Of a stretch of 36,626 nt of DNA, positions 1-7,511 are shown piece after piece. Both the position numbers and the translations under genes were made by a program. The notes below the pieces were generated by a model. The model was not told the origin of the DNA and searched no databases. It worked only from the letters and a program-made list of their open reading frames with translations. The first letter of the stretch is position 1. The number at the start of each line of letters is the position of its first letter. Source of the stretch: DATECU01 sp035286745 (GTDB lineage Bacteria; Acidobacteriota; Vicinamibacteria; Fen-336); contig DATECU010000035.1 in NCBI GenBank assembly GCA_035286745.1, positions 1 to 36,626 on the forward strand, written 5' to 3'.

Positions 1-486
1 CATGCAGCCGATGCCGAAAGCAGCCACCGCGGTGAGCGCCGCGAAGACCTGCCCCAGCCAGCGCATCTTGAGACCCCGCTCCAGGGCATACATCGGCCCG
101 CCCGCCATCTGGCCGCTTGCCGTCCGCACCCGGTACTTCACCGAAAGCACGGCCTCGGCGTACTTGGTGGCGATGCCGAAGACGCCGGTGAGCCACATCC
201 AGAGCACGGCTCCCGGCCCGCCGGCCGCCACCGCGGTGGCCACCCCCACGATGTTGCCGGTGCCGATGGTGGCGGCGAGGGCGGTGGTCAGCGCACCGAA
301 GTGGCTGACGTCGCCCTCGCCTTCCTTCTCCCGCCGGAACGACAAACGAATGGCGAGTCCCAGGTAGCGCTGGATGAGACGGAGCCGGACCGTCAGATAG
401 AGATGGGTTCCGAAGAGGAGGATGAGCAGGGGAGGGCCCCACACCCAGTCGCTGATCGTCCCCAGGAGCGTCTCCAAGCCTTGCAT
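1..486 (-). CDS. AGCS-family sodium:alanine/glycine symporter, N-terminal part
   Basis: Inner-membrane sodium-coupled amino-acid symporter (alanine/glycine class), cut by the left edge of the window. Translating the reverse strand from the ATG at 486-484 gives 162 residues with no stop before the edge. Residues about 66-85 carry the AGCS hallmark AATIGTGNIVGVATA, followed by GGPGAVLWMW and FGIATKYAE, which are conserved in this family. Family members are usually about 450-490 residues, so only the first third is present. A hydrophobic first helix (residues about 13-35) fits a transporter. An AGGAGG ribosome-binding site lies at 493-498, six bases before the start codon, and fixes the start. 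The gene is divergent from the SNase-like gene. The substrate cannot be decided from this fragment. Confidence 0.9.
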   Translation of the reverse strand, partial: MQGLETLLGTISDWVWGPPLLILLFGTHLYLTVRLRLIQRYLGLAIRLSFRREKEGEGDVSHFGALTTALAATIGTGNIVGVATAVAAGGPGAVLWMWLTGVFGIATKYAEAVLSVKYRVRTASGQMAGGPMYALERGLKMRWLGQVFAALTAVAAFGIGCM

Positions 487-492
487 CCCTTG

Positions 493-498
493 CCTCCT
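493..498 (-). promoter_or_regulatory. Shine-Dalgarno site of the AGCS symporter gene
   Basis: AGGAGG on the reverse strand, six bases before the ATG at 486. It decides the start of the symporter gene. Confidence 0.75.
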
Positions 499-609
499 TG
501 CCCGGAGCCTTGGCCGCACGCTCGCTCGACAGCGGGTCTGGGGCGAAGTGCAGCGGCGGCGCCAAGCTTAGCATCGGCCGGCTGTTACACTGGAAGCCCG
601 GAGGGTCTG

Positions 610-1257
610 ATGTCATTCCCGTTTCGAGCCGCCTTGTACGGCCTGGTCCTTGCTTTCTGCGCCACCCCTTTGCCGGCTCAGCCGACTCGTCCTGCGGCGT
701 CCCCCCGGCGCTCCACCAGCGAGTCGCCGCGCCCTTCGCCGAAGCCCCAACCGCGGCCCCACGGCACCCGAGTGGAGGTGGACCCGGTGCGCATCGTGGT
801 CGACGACGGCGACTCGGTGGCCATCCGCTGGCCCGGCGCCGGCGAGGAGGTGGTGCGCATCCTGGGCATCGACACCCCGGAGGTCCGCCACCCCGAGCAC
901 GACATCCCGTACGCCCAGGCCTTCGGCCCGGAGGCGCGTGCGTTTGCCATGGGCGCTTTCGCCGCCGCTACCCGCGCAGAGCTGCTGCGGGCCGCCACCC
1001 TCGACCCCTACGGGCGCAGCCTGGGCTATCTCTTCCTTGACGGCCGCAACTACTCGGTCTTGGTGCTCAAGGCTCGGCTGGCCGAAGAGTCGGTCTCTCG
1101 ATACGGCGACAACGGCTTCCCCAAGGAGGCGGCCGAGGTGCTGGCCGCGGCCCGCGAGCAGGGCCCGCTTGCCTTCGAGCCGCCGGCCGACTACCGGACT
1201 CGCATGCGTGAGTTGAGCCGGGCCATGAAGGCTCGAGGCGAATACTCGGAGCGTTAG
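610..1257 (+). CDS. Secreted SNase-like (thermonuclease-fold) nuclease
   Basis: Predicted exported endonuclease of the staphylococcal-nuclease family, 215 residues. The start at 610 is chosen because GGAGGG lies at 600-605 and the first residues form a signal peptide (hydrophobic core about residues 6-20, AxA-like end PLPAQ). A Pro/Ser/Arg-rich linker covers about residues 25-55. The SNase fold follows. R83, D88 and E91 in VRILGIDTPE and R136 in DPYGR match catalytic R35, D40, E43 and R87 of staphylococcal nuclease with the expected spacing, and D66-D68 matches the calcium-binding segment. The active site therefore looks intact. It would act outside the cytoplasm on DNA or RNA. It ends one base before the convergent threonine aldolase gene. 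Confidence 0.88.
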   Translation: MSFPFRAALYGLVLAFCATPLPAQPTRPAASPRRSTSESPRPSPKPQPRPHGTRVEVDPVRIVVDDGDSVAIRWPGAGEEVVRILGIDTPEVRHPEHDIPYAQAFGPEARAFAMGAFAAATRAELLRAATLDPYGRSLGYLFLDGRNYSVLVLKARLAEESVSRYGDNGFPKEAAEVLAAAREQGPLAFEPPADYRTRMRELSRAMKARGEYSER

Positions 1258-1258
1258 G

Positions 1259-2281
1259 CTACTGGCGACCCAGGCGCTCGAGGATCTCAGCCGCCCGTTC
1301 GCAATCGTCTCCGGCGACGTCCTTGTGGGTCACCAGACGCAGCGTGCGCTGGTCCATGGCCGAGGCCAGGAGGCCCTGGGCGGCGAGCGCAGAGACCAGC
1401 TCCGGCGCCGAGCCCCTTTCGAGGGCGGCAACCACGATGTTGGTCTCGACCGGGGTCACCCGGACACCAGGACAGCGGGCCAGGGCCTCCCCCAGCAACC
1501 GGGCGTTGGCGTGGTCCTCAGCCAGACGCGGGATCATGGTCTCGAGCGCCACCAGGCCCGCCGCCGCCAGCACTCCCGCCTGACGCATGCCCCCGCCGAG
1601 CTGTTTGCGGACCCGGCGGGCGGCCTCGATGCGCTCCCGGGAGCCGACCACCAGCGATCCCACCGGAGCGCTCAGGCCCTTGGACAGGCAAACCATGACC
1701 GTGTCCGCTCCTGCGACCAGCGACTTGGGCTCCACCCCCAGGGCGACCGCCGCGTTCCACACCCGTGCTCCGTCCACGTGGATCTTGAGCCCGGCCTCAT
1801 GGCCGGCCCCGATCGCCGCCTGCATGGCGTCGACGCTGGTGACCGTCCCTCCCGCCAGGTTGTGGGTGTTCTCCAGCACCACCAGGGAGAGGTCGGAGCG
1901 GTAGTAGGCCCGCGGCCGGAGTGCGGAGCGCACCGTCTCTGGCGTTATGCGCCCGCCTTCGCCCTGCACGATGCGGGGGATCACGCCAGAGAGGGCGGCC
2001 ATTCCCGCCAGCTCGAACTGCACCAGGTGGCTCCGCTCCTCGGCCAGCACCTCCTGGCCGGGGGAGGTGTGGATGCGAACGGCGATGGCGTTGCCCATGG
2101 TCCCCGATGGCACAAAGAGGGCGGCCTCGAAGCCGAGCAGGCGGGCCGCGGCCTCCTGCAAACGGTTGACGGTGGGGTCTTCGCCGTACACGTCGTCTCC
2201 CACCTCGGCCTCGGCCATGGCCCTTCGCATCTCGGGGGTGGGGCGGGTGACGGTGTCGGACCGCAGGTCGATGATGGGCAT
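1259..2281 (-). CDS. ltaE: Low-specificity L-threonine aldolase, PLP-dependent
   Basis: Cytoplasmic fold-type I PLP enzyme that cleaves L-threonine or L-allo-threonine to glycine and acetaldehyde; 340 residues, normal for the family. It starts MPIIDLRSDTVTRPTPEM, the characteristic N-terminus of threonine aldolases, so the ATG at 2281 is preferred over upstream in-frame starts. VGDDVYGEDPTVN (residues 27-39) and FVPSGTMGN (56-64) are family blocks. The Schiff-base lysine is K201 in CLSKGLSAPVGS. HVDGAR (168-173) carries the PLP-binding aspartate. It is divergent from the amidohydrolase with 86 bases between start codons. Subfamily stereospecificity is not resolvable from sequence alone. Confidence 0.93.
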   Translation of the reverse strand: MPIIDLRSDTVTRPTPEMRRAMAEAEVGDDVYGEDPTVNRLQEAAARLLGFEAALFVPSGTMGNAIAVRIHTSPGQEVLAEERSHLVQFELAGMAALSGVIPRIVQGEGGRITPETVRSALRPRAYYRSDLSLVVLENTHNLAGGTVTSVDAMQAAIGAGHEAGLKIHVDGARVWNAAVALGVEPKSLVAGADTVMVCLSKGLSAPVGSLVVGSRERIEAARRVRKQLGGGMRQAGVLAAAGLVALETMIPRLAEDHANARLLGEALARCPGVRVTPVETNIVVAALERGSAPELVSALAAQGLLASAMDQRTLRLVTHKDVAGDDCERAAEILERLGRQ

Positions 2282-2367
2282 GGAGAGGGAGGATAGCGCG
2301 GCGGCGCAGACAGGGACAACGGTCCTCTCCGTCATGTACGATGGCCGCTCCGAAACGGAGGTGACTC

Positions 2368-3690
2368 GTGAGGAAGCTGGCCCTGCTCCTGGCTGCGGCC
2401 CCATTCGCAGCATCGGCGACCGCCGACCCGGCACCGAAGATCGAGCTCGTCGTCGTCAAGGCGGCACGGCTCTTCGACGGCAAGGGAGACACCCTGGTCA
2501 GAAACGCGGTGGTGGTGATCGAGGGATCGAAGATCAAGGCCGTGGGTTCGGGCCTTCCCTTGCCCGCGGGCGCCAAACTGATCGATCTGGGCGACGCCAC
2601 GCTGCTGCCCGGCTTCATCGACGCCCACACCCACCTGACCGCCGAGGCCGGAGACAACTGGTATCGGGACCAGATCGAGAGCTGGCGGCGGGTGTTGCCG
2701 GAGACGGCGATCCGAGCCGCCGAGTTCGCGCGGCGGACCTTGCAGGCGGGCTTCACCACGGTCCGCGACCTGGGTTCGGCGGACTACCTGGACGTTGGCC
2801 TCCGCAACGCCATCGCGTCCGGCGTGACTCCGGGGCCGCGGGTGCTGGCGGCGGTCCATGGATTAGGCGCGCGGGGCGGCCACTGCGACCTTTCGGGCTA
2901 CCCCTATCTGCTCTTCGGCCGCGAGTCGGGGATCGCCGAGGGGGTGGCCAGCGGAGCCGACGCCTTCCGGGATGCGGTCCGCATGCAGATCAAGTACGGG
3001 GCCGACGTGATCAAGACCTGCGCCACCGGCGGTGTGCTCTCCCTGAGCGACGAGGTGGACACGCCCCAGCTCACCCAGGAGGAGACGAACGCGCTGGTCG
3101 ACGAGGCCCACCGCCTGCGCAAGCGGACCGCCGCCCATGCTCACGGCGCGGAAGGCGCCAAGCTGGCCATCCGCGCCGGCATCGACTCCATCGAACACGG
3201 GAGCTTCCTGGACGACGAGGCGCTTCGCCTGATGAAGGAGAAGGGCACCTACCTGGTGCCCACGGCGATGGCCAGCCGCACCGTGGGGCAGAAAGCCAAG
3301 AGCTTTCCGCCGGAGATCGCGGCCAAGGCTCAGGCGGCGGCGGCCGGACATGCCGCGACGCTGCGCAAGGCCATCCAGATGGGGATCAGGATAGCGTTTG
3401 GCACCGACTCCGCGGTCAGCCCGCACGGGCAGAACGCTCAGGAGTTCGGCCTGCTGGTGGACCATGGCATGAGCCCGGCTGCGGCGCTCCGCTCGGGGAC
3501 CTCGGTGGCGGCGGCTCTCCTGGGCCTCGACAAGCTGCTGGGGACCTTGGAGGAGGGCAAGGAGGCCGATCTGGTGGCGGTGCTCGGCGATCCGCTGGCC
3601 GACATCCGCGCCACCGAGAGGGTGAGCTTCGTGATGCGCGCAGGGAGGGTCTTCCGGCACGACGCCGGCCCAGGCGGAAACCGTCGCTAG
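2368..3690 (+). CDS. Exported metal-dependent amidohydrolase (prolidase/imidazolonepropionase-like)
   Basis: Predicted periplasmic binuclear-metal hydrolase of the amidohydrolase superfamily, 440 residues. It starts at GTG 2368 with GGAGGTG at 2357-2363 in front. A signal peptide covers about residues 1-19. Metal ligands are visible: H87 and H89 in DAHTH, probable carboxylated K216 in DVIKTCATGG, H257 or H259 in AAHAHG, H277 in SIEHG, and D347 in FGTDSAV. The beta-sandwich halves flank the barrel, as in enzymes annotated as Xaa-Pro dipeptidases, imidazolonepropionase-like proteins or N-acyl-amino-acid hydrolases. Substrate cannot be assigned; relatives hydrolyse N-acylated or Xaa-Pro dipeptides. 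It converges on the DinB gene with six bases between stops. Confidence 0.88.
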   Translation: MRKLALLLAAAPFAASATADPAPKIELVVVKAARLFDGKGDTLVRNAVVVIEGSKIKAVGSGLPLPAGAKLIDLGDATLLPGFIDAHTHLTAEAGDNWYRDQIESWRRVLPETAIRAAEFARRTLQAGFTTVRDLGSADYLDVGLRNAIASGVTPGPRVLAAVHGLGARGGHCDLSGYPYLLFGRESGIAEGVASGADAFRDAVRMQIKYGADVIKTCATGGVLSLSDEVDTPQLTQEETNALVDEAHRLRKRTAAHAHGAEGAKLAIRAGIDSIEHGSFLDDEALRLMKEKGTYLVPTAMASRTVGQKAKSFPPEIAAKAQAAAAGHAATLRKAIQMGIRIAFGTDSAVSPHGQNAQEFGLLVDHGMSPAAALRSGTSVAAALLGLDKLLGTLEEGKEADLVAVLGDPLADIRATERVSFVMRAGRVFRHDAGPGGNRR

Positions 3691-3696
3691 GGTGGG

Positions 3697-4215
3697 TTAG
3701 TCGCGGCGAGCGGCGCGGGCCGCCCGTTCACGGTCCCAGAGCACCAGATCGGTGGCGGGGGGCTTGGCCTTGAGCAAGCGGAGCAGGGTCACCACCTGAC
3801 CTCGGTGGTAGGTCGAGTGGTTGGTCACGTGCTGAACCGACTGCCACAGCGGGGCCTCGAACTCGCGACCCTCCAGGTTCCGGTAGCGGATCTCGGCGGC
3901 GATTTCCTTGGCGCGCAAGCTCTTGAACCAGGAGGCTCGGTGCTGGTCGATGGCCGCCCAGCGGTCGCGCAGGGCCACCACGTCGCCGAACTCCCCTTCG
4001 TCCATCATCTGCCGCGGCGAGACCCCTTTCCAGCGCTCGAGCCAGAGCCACTCGGCGCTCAGCGCGTGGGTGAGGGTGCCGCGGATGCCGCCGTGGCTCG
4101 ACCCCAGGTCGCGCTTGAAGTCCGCCACGCTGAGCGTGGCCGCGGCGCGCAGCACCCGGTGGTTGGCCCAGACGGTGTAGTCGAGCAGGCGGCCCAGGTC
4201 GTCCTTGCGCAGCAT
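3697..4215 (-). CDS. DinB-family four-helix protein
   Basis: A 172-residue DinB-superfamily protein, a cytoplasmic four-helix bundle with a metal-binding histidine triad: H50 in LTHALSAEWLW, then H131 and H135 in VTNHSTYHRGQ. Family members include damage-inducible DinB and thiol-dependent transferases; the reaction of this one is unknown. The ATG at 4215 gives the usual family length. A TAGAAT -10-like box at 4228-4223 lies only seven bases before the ATG, so the mRNA may be leaderless. Downstream end: six bases from the convergent amidohydrolase. A second DinB-superfamily protein is at 7512-8060, but the two are not close in sequence. Confidence 0.85.
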   Translation of the reverse strand: MLRKDDLGRLLDYTVWANHRVLRAAATLSVADFKRDLGSSHGGIRGTLTHALSAEWLWLERWKGVSPRQMMDEGEFGDVVALRDRWAAIDQHRASWFKSLRAKEIAAEIRYRNLEGREFEAPLWQSVQHVTNHSTYHRGQVVTLLRLLKAKPPATDLVLWDRERAARAARRD

Positions 4216-4261
4216 AGCTCGGATTCTAGCCCGGGGCGACGGTGGGCGAGAACGGCAGCGG

Positions 4262-4359
4262 TCAGCATTCGGCATTCGGCGACGAAAGGGTTGGAGGCGC
4301 GCCTCTCCACCCTGGCGCCATGTCCGTAGCTGATAGCTGATCGCTGAAAGCTGATCGCT
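4262..4359. repeat. Short simple-repeat tract between two reverse genes
   Basis: 4265-4280 holds two tandem copies of GCATTCG. 4328-4359 is a degenerate tandem of GCTGAT/GCTGAA units. A related GCAGTCAGCAATCAGC tract lies at 12355-12370 between glgC and eno. No gene is seen here. Function unknown; probably non-coding filler or a replication-slippage product. Confidence 0.5.
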
Positions 4360-4370
4360 TCCGTTATGCC

Positions 4371-5276
4371 TCAGCGCACGCGGGCGGACGGCCCGCCGCG
4401 ATGGAAGACGATGGAGGCGTAGTAGAAGCCGCCGAAGCTGGGTGCGCTGGCCAGACCCCAGCGGTCGGTGGTCGAGAGCGGCTCCTGAGAACCTTCCTCC
4501 GGCGACTCGCCCACCAGGGAGACCTGGGTCCGGCTGCCCAGCCGGGAGAGCGACGAGGCCCAGCCGCGGGGGCTGCCCACGAAGCTCTGCATCGGGATCA
4601 GATGGGTCGGTATCCCCAGCAGCAGGGGAAGCAGCAGGGCCTCGACGAGATCCCCGGTGGGGGGGGAGACAGCCTTGAGGCGAGCGAGCAACTCGCTGTG
4701 GCGGAGCAGCCGTCCGCCGGGAAGTCCCGCCGGGCTGAGCTGGACCAGTGCCGGATCCTCGGGAGCCGGGCGAGCTTCGGGGTCTCCAACCGGAAGCGCG
4801 GTTCGCCTCCAGATCTCGGCGTCGCTCAGAACCGCCGCGTCGTCCAGCCGCAACCCCGCCTCCTGGAGCGCGGCCAGGGTGACCGGCGTGCCCACCACCA
4901 CGCGCGGGCGGGTGGACTCGTACACGTGCTTCAGGGTGTGGAGCAGGCTCTCGCGGAAGCCGCGAGGCGTCGCCCAGCCGGCCGGGACCAACACACCGCC
5001 AGCCAGCCAGGTCCCAAAGACCACCACCGGAAGCGCGGCGTTGGCGGGGAGCAGGATCATCACGCGGTCGCCCGGCATCAGGCCGGCGTGGCGAAGCTCG
5101 TGAGCGGCGGCGGCGGCACGGACCAGGAGACCATCCCGAGAGAGCAGCGTCTCGTGACGCCCGGACGGTTCGGGGGCGTAGAGCCCGGGCCACGACGATC
5201 GGGCCTCCAGCCAGTCCACGACGGTCCTGGCTTCGGCGGTCGTCCCGGAGAGAGCGGGGATCATTTCGGTGGCCAC
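4371..5276 (-). CDS. Truncated, probably inactive AMP-binding (FAAL-like) enzyme
   Basis: A 301-residue protein resembling only the N-terminal part of acyl-adenylating enzymes. Residues 66-102 (GDRVMILLPANAALPVVVFGTW and onward) match the block GDRVxLLLPN...GxxxxGAxxVPl. Residues 178-200 align with the ATP-binding P-loop region, but the consensus TSGSTGxPKG is replaced by SPAGLPGGRLL, with no lysine and no Ser/Thr cluster. LVEALLLPLLLGIP (210-223) and the following MQSF...PRGWASSLSRL resemble the FAAL segment GLIGGLLxPLxxG...FxxxPxxWLxAIS. The C-terminal half and catalytic Lys domain are missing. It starts at GTG 5276 with GAGGGG in front; an in-frame ATG at 5264 is an alternative. It is either a pseudoenzyme or a decayed gene; the frame is open throughout. 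It may be co-transcribed with the zinc-ribbon and DinB genes. Confidence 0.6.
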   Translation of the reverse strand: MATEMIPALSGTTAEARTVVDWLEARSSWPGLYAPEPSGRHETLLSRDGLLVRAAAAAHELRHAGLMPGDRVMILLPANAALPVVVFGTWLAGGVLVPAGWATPRGFRESLLHTLKHVYESTRPRVVVGTPVTLAALQEAGLRLDDAAVLSDAEIWRRTALPVGDPEARPAPEDPALVQLSPAGLPGGRLLRHSELLARLKAVSPPTGDLVEALLLPLLLGIPTHLIPMQSFVGSPRGWASSLSRLGSRTQVSLVGESPEEGSQEPLSTTDRWGLASAPSFGGFYYASIVFHRGGPSARVR

Positions 5277-5426
5277 GACCCCTCGTGCGGAGGGAGGTTG
5301 ACTTACCTATGTAAACGAGCGCCAGCGCCAAAGCGAACAGCGGCCGTACCGTCGGAGGCGCGGCCTGCCGTGGGGTTGCCTGTGGCACGAATAACGAGTA
5401 ACCGGCGGATGCCGTGCCGACCAGTC

Positions 5427-5648
5427 TCAGGGAACGACGACTGACGCGGTTGCTGCCGTAGTTCGGTGGGATCCTACGGAAGCCCCACAAGCCGAGCAGA
5501 GATACTCGCGCAGCTCACCGTCGGGGAGGACCAGCAACAGACGCTCGCGCACCGGCTGGGGTGCACGGCAACCGGCACAAAACAGCATGGAGGCCTGGAA
5601 CTCCCGGAAGGTCTCGGCAGACCGGCGTCCGGGGTGCGGGACATTCAT
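5427..5648 (-). CDS. Small zinc-ribbon protein
   Basis: A 73-residue protein with two knuckles, C24-x2-C27 and C51-x2-C54, separated by 23 residues containing a beta-hairpin-like LLLVLPDGELREYL. This is the usual layout of a single zinc ribbon. No catalytic domain is present. It may bind nucleic acid or a protein partner; function is unknown. The start at 5648 is supported by a TTGACA (reverse) at 5684-5679, although the -10 is poor. It is divergent from gatB, whose start is 106 bases away, and could be the first gene of the reverse group leading into the AMP-binding-like and DinB genes. Confidence 0.6.
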   Translation of the reverse strand: MNVPHPGRRSAETFREFQASMLFCAGCRAPQPVRERLLLVLPDGELREYLCSACGASVGSHRTTAATASVVVP

Positions 5649-5736
5649 GCTCTTCGTTTACCTTGTGCCGCGCGCGGCTGTCAAGGCCAGTACGCTGCGG
5701 CGCCGCGGCCACAGCGGGGGCGCGGAAACCGCATGC

Positions 5737-5742
5737 TAGAAT
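5737..5742 (+). promoter_or_regulatory. TAGAAT -10-like box directly before gatB
   Basis: TAGAAT on the forward strand, 11 bases before the gatB ATG at 5754. No clear -35 is visible. If used, the transcript leader would be only about five bases, and no Shine-Dalgarno is visible in it. Confidence 0.35.
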
Positions 5743-5753
5743 CCCGCCCTCCC

Positions 5754-7229
5754 ATGGCAAGAACGGCCGCGAGCAGCGCTACTGCGGTGGCAAGGTACCA
5801 GCCGGTGATCGGCCTCGAGGTCCATTGCCAGCTGCTGACCAGGTCCAAGCTCTTCTGCCCCTGCCGGAATCGTTTCGGCGAAGAGCCCAACACCAACGTT
5901 TGCCCGGTCTGCCTGGGGCTGCCCGGCGCTCTCCCGGTGCTCTCCCGCCAGGCGGTGACGCTGGCGATGAGAGCGGCCCTCGCCACCGGCTGCACCATTC
6001 ACCAGGTCTCCGTCTTCGCCCGCAAGAACTACTTCTACCCCGACCTCCCCAAGGGCTACCAGATCTCGCAGTACGAGCAGCCGCTGGCCACCGAGGGGTC
6101 GATTGAGATCCCCGGCCAAGCCGGTTTCCGTCGGGTGCGACTGCATCGGATCCACATGGAGGAGGATGCGGGGAAGCTCCTTCATGAGGGCTTCGCCTGG
6201 TCCGCCGAGAAGAGCGGTGTCGACTTCAACCGCAGCGGCGTGCCCCTGATCGAGATCGTCTCCGCCCCCGACCTCGGCAGCCCCGAGGAGGCCTACCAGT
6301 ACCTGACCGCACTCAAGGCGGTGCTGCGCTACACCGAGGTCTCCGACTGCAACATGGAGGAGGGCTCGCTACGCTGCGACGCCAACGTCTCGGTGCGGCC
6401 TCGGGGACGGGAAGCCCTCGGCACCCGCACCGAGATCAAGAACCTGAACTCGTTCCGAAACGTGGCCCGCGCCATCGAGCATGAGATCAACCGTCAGGTG
6501 GCGGTGATCGAGGCCGGGGGGACGGTGGTTCAGGAGACCTTGCTCTGGAGTGCCGATCGGGGCGAGACCGCCTCCATGCGCTCCAAGGAGGAGGCCCACG
6601 ACTATCGCTACTTCCCGGAGCCCGACCTGCCGCCGCTGGTCATCTCCCCGGACTGGATCGAGGAGGTGCGGCGCTCGCTGCCGGAGCTGCCGGCCGGCAA
6701 GCGCCGGCGCTTCGCCAGCGAGTACGGCCTGCCCGACTACGACGCGGGGGTGCTCACCCTGTCCCGTGAGGTGGCCGACTACTTCGAGACCACCGCCCGC
6801 GCCAGCGGCAACCCCAAGGCCGCCTCCAACTGGGTGATGACCGAGGTGCTGCGCAAGCTCAAGGGGGACGAGGAGCCGCTCGCCTCTTGCCCTGTCCCGC
6901 CGGCCCACCTGGCGGAGATGATCCGGCTGCTCGACGCCGGGACCATCAGCGGCAAGATGGCCAAGGACCTGTTCGAACGCATGTGGCAGAGTGGCGACCG
7001 CCCGGAGGCAATCGTCGGGCGCGAGGGGCTGGTGCAGGTCAGCGACCAGGGGACCATCGACGCGGCCATCGCCCAGGTGATGGCGGAAAGCCCCGAGCAA
7101 GTGGCCACCTACCGGAGGGGAAAGACCAGCACCCTCGGCTGGTTCGTAGGCCAGGTGATAAGGAGGACGGAGGGCAGAGCCAACCCGCAGATCGTGAACA
7201 CGCTGCTCAAGAAGGCGCTGGATGGCTGA
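5754..7229 (+). CDS. gatB: Asp-tRNA(Asn)/Glu-tRNA(Gln) amidotransferase subunit B
   Basis: Cytoplasmic kinase subunit of GatCAB, which phosphorylates and transamidates mischarged Glu-tRNA(Gln) and/or Asp-tRNA(Asn); 491 residues, typical. The N-terminal catalytic cradle shows VIGLEVHCQL, NTNVCPVCLGLPGALPV and KNYFYPDLPKGYQISQYE. SDCNMEEGSLRCDANVS, TEIKNLNSFR and HDYRYFPEPDLPP follow. The C-terminal tail-body helical domain includes NPKAASNWVM. The start at 5754 gives the usual family N-terminus; upstream codons run through non-conserved sequence. Cysteine pairs in the N-terminal domain (CPC and CPVC) fit the zinc-binding GatB subtype. gatA and gatC are not in the window, so the complex is encoded at more than one locus. 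Its 3' end is partly duplicated downstream. Confidence 0.96.
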   Translation: MARTAASSATAVARYQPVIGLEVHCQLLTRSKLFCPCRNRFGEEPNTNVCPVCLGLPGALPVLSRQAVTLAMRAALATGCTIHQVSVFARKNYFYPDLPKGYQISQYEQPLATEGSIEIPGQAGFRRVRLHRIHMEEDAGKLLHEGFAWSAEKSGVDFNRSGVPLIEIVSAPDLGSPEEAYQYLTALKAVLRYTEVSDCNMEEGSLRCDANVSVRPRGREALGTRTEIKNLNSFRNVARAIEHEINRQVAVIEAGGTVVQETLLWSADRGETASMRSKEEAHDYRYFPEPDLPPLVISPDWIEEVRRSLPELPAGKRRRFASEYGLPDYDAGVLTLSREVADYFETTARASGNPKAASNWVMTEVLRKLKGDEEPLASCPVPPAHLAEMIRLLDAGTISGKMAKDLFERMWQSGDRPEAIVGREGLVQVSDQGTIDAAIAQVMAESPEQVATYRRGKTSTLGWFVGQVIRRTEGRANPQIVNTLLKKALDG

Positions 7230-7273
7230 GACAGACCACGTCGTGGGAGCGCCCGCAGCGAGGGCCTCCGCTT

Positions 7274-7302
7274 GCCTCGCCCGGATTCACTCCGGGCGAG
7301 GC
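7274..7302. repeat. REP-like perfect palindrome
   Basis: GCCTCGCCCGGA, five-base spacer TTCAC, then TCCGGGCGAGGC: a 12-bp perfect inverted repeat. A degenerate relative occurs at 14398-14430, including the CTTGCCTCGCC left flank. It lies in a gene-free stretch and may be an extragenic palindromic repeat or an RNA hairpin after gatB. Confidence 0.6.
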
Positions 7303-7389
7303 GGAATGACGATGAGGCGCCCGAGCGAGGACGCGGAGTTCAGGAGCGCCGCCGCCATGGCTCTCGGCGGCGCGACGCGTTCAAATGAC

Positions 7390-7446
7390 GCCAAGGCCAA
7401 CCCGCAAATCGTGAACGCCCTGCTCAAGAAGGCACTGGATGGCTGA
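7390..7446 (+). pseudogene. gatB C-terminal fragment
   Basis: The second copy of the duplication encodes DAKANPQIVNALLKKALDG and a stop, the last ~19 residues of a GatB protein with one Thr-to-Ala change from the intact gene. Upstream of DAK nothing resembles GatB. It is a remnant, not a working gene. The KANP spelling fits the GatB family consensus at least as well as RANP in the intact copy, so it may come from a different gatB allele. Confidence 0.6.
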
Positions 7447-7511
7447 GACAGACCACGTCGTGGGAGCGCCCGCAGCCAGGCCTCCTCTTACCTTGCCCAG
7501 GAGACAACGTT

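Larger units (their letters stand above)
7179..7499. repeat. Direct duplication of the gatB 3' end, 217-base offset
   Basis: Bases from 7179 to about 7283 (last 51 bases of gatB plus about 55 downstream) recur at 7396 to about 7499. The first ~85 bases differ at only about five positions, and the match fades out over the last 20. The copies flank 112 bases containing a REP-like palindrome. The second copy ends within the Shine-Dalgarno region of the YfiT-type gene. Confidence 0.85.

Noticed and set aside
1947..3773. Open frame of 608 codons overlapping ltaE and the amidohydrolase
   Set aside because: Wrong frame for the amidohydrolase, which shows all metal ligands in the other frame; composition is Arg/Gly-rich.
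5277..5426. Possible small membrane protein in the gap between the zinc ribbon and AMP-binding-like genes
   Set aside because: A short hydrophobic run (PLFALALALVYIGK) is readable on the reverse strand, but it has no proper start, no ribosome-binding site and shifts straight into nonsense.
7222..7446. Open frame of 74 codons starting inside the gatB stop and ending with a GatB-like tail
   Set aside because: Its start is a by-product of the ATGGCTGA context, its middle crosses the palindrome, and the end is only the duplicated gatB fragment. No independent evidence of a gene.
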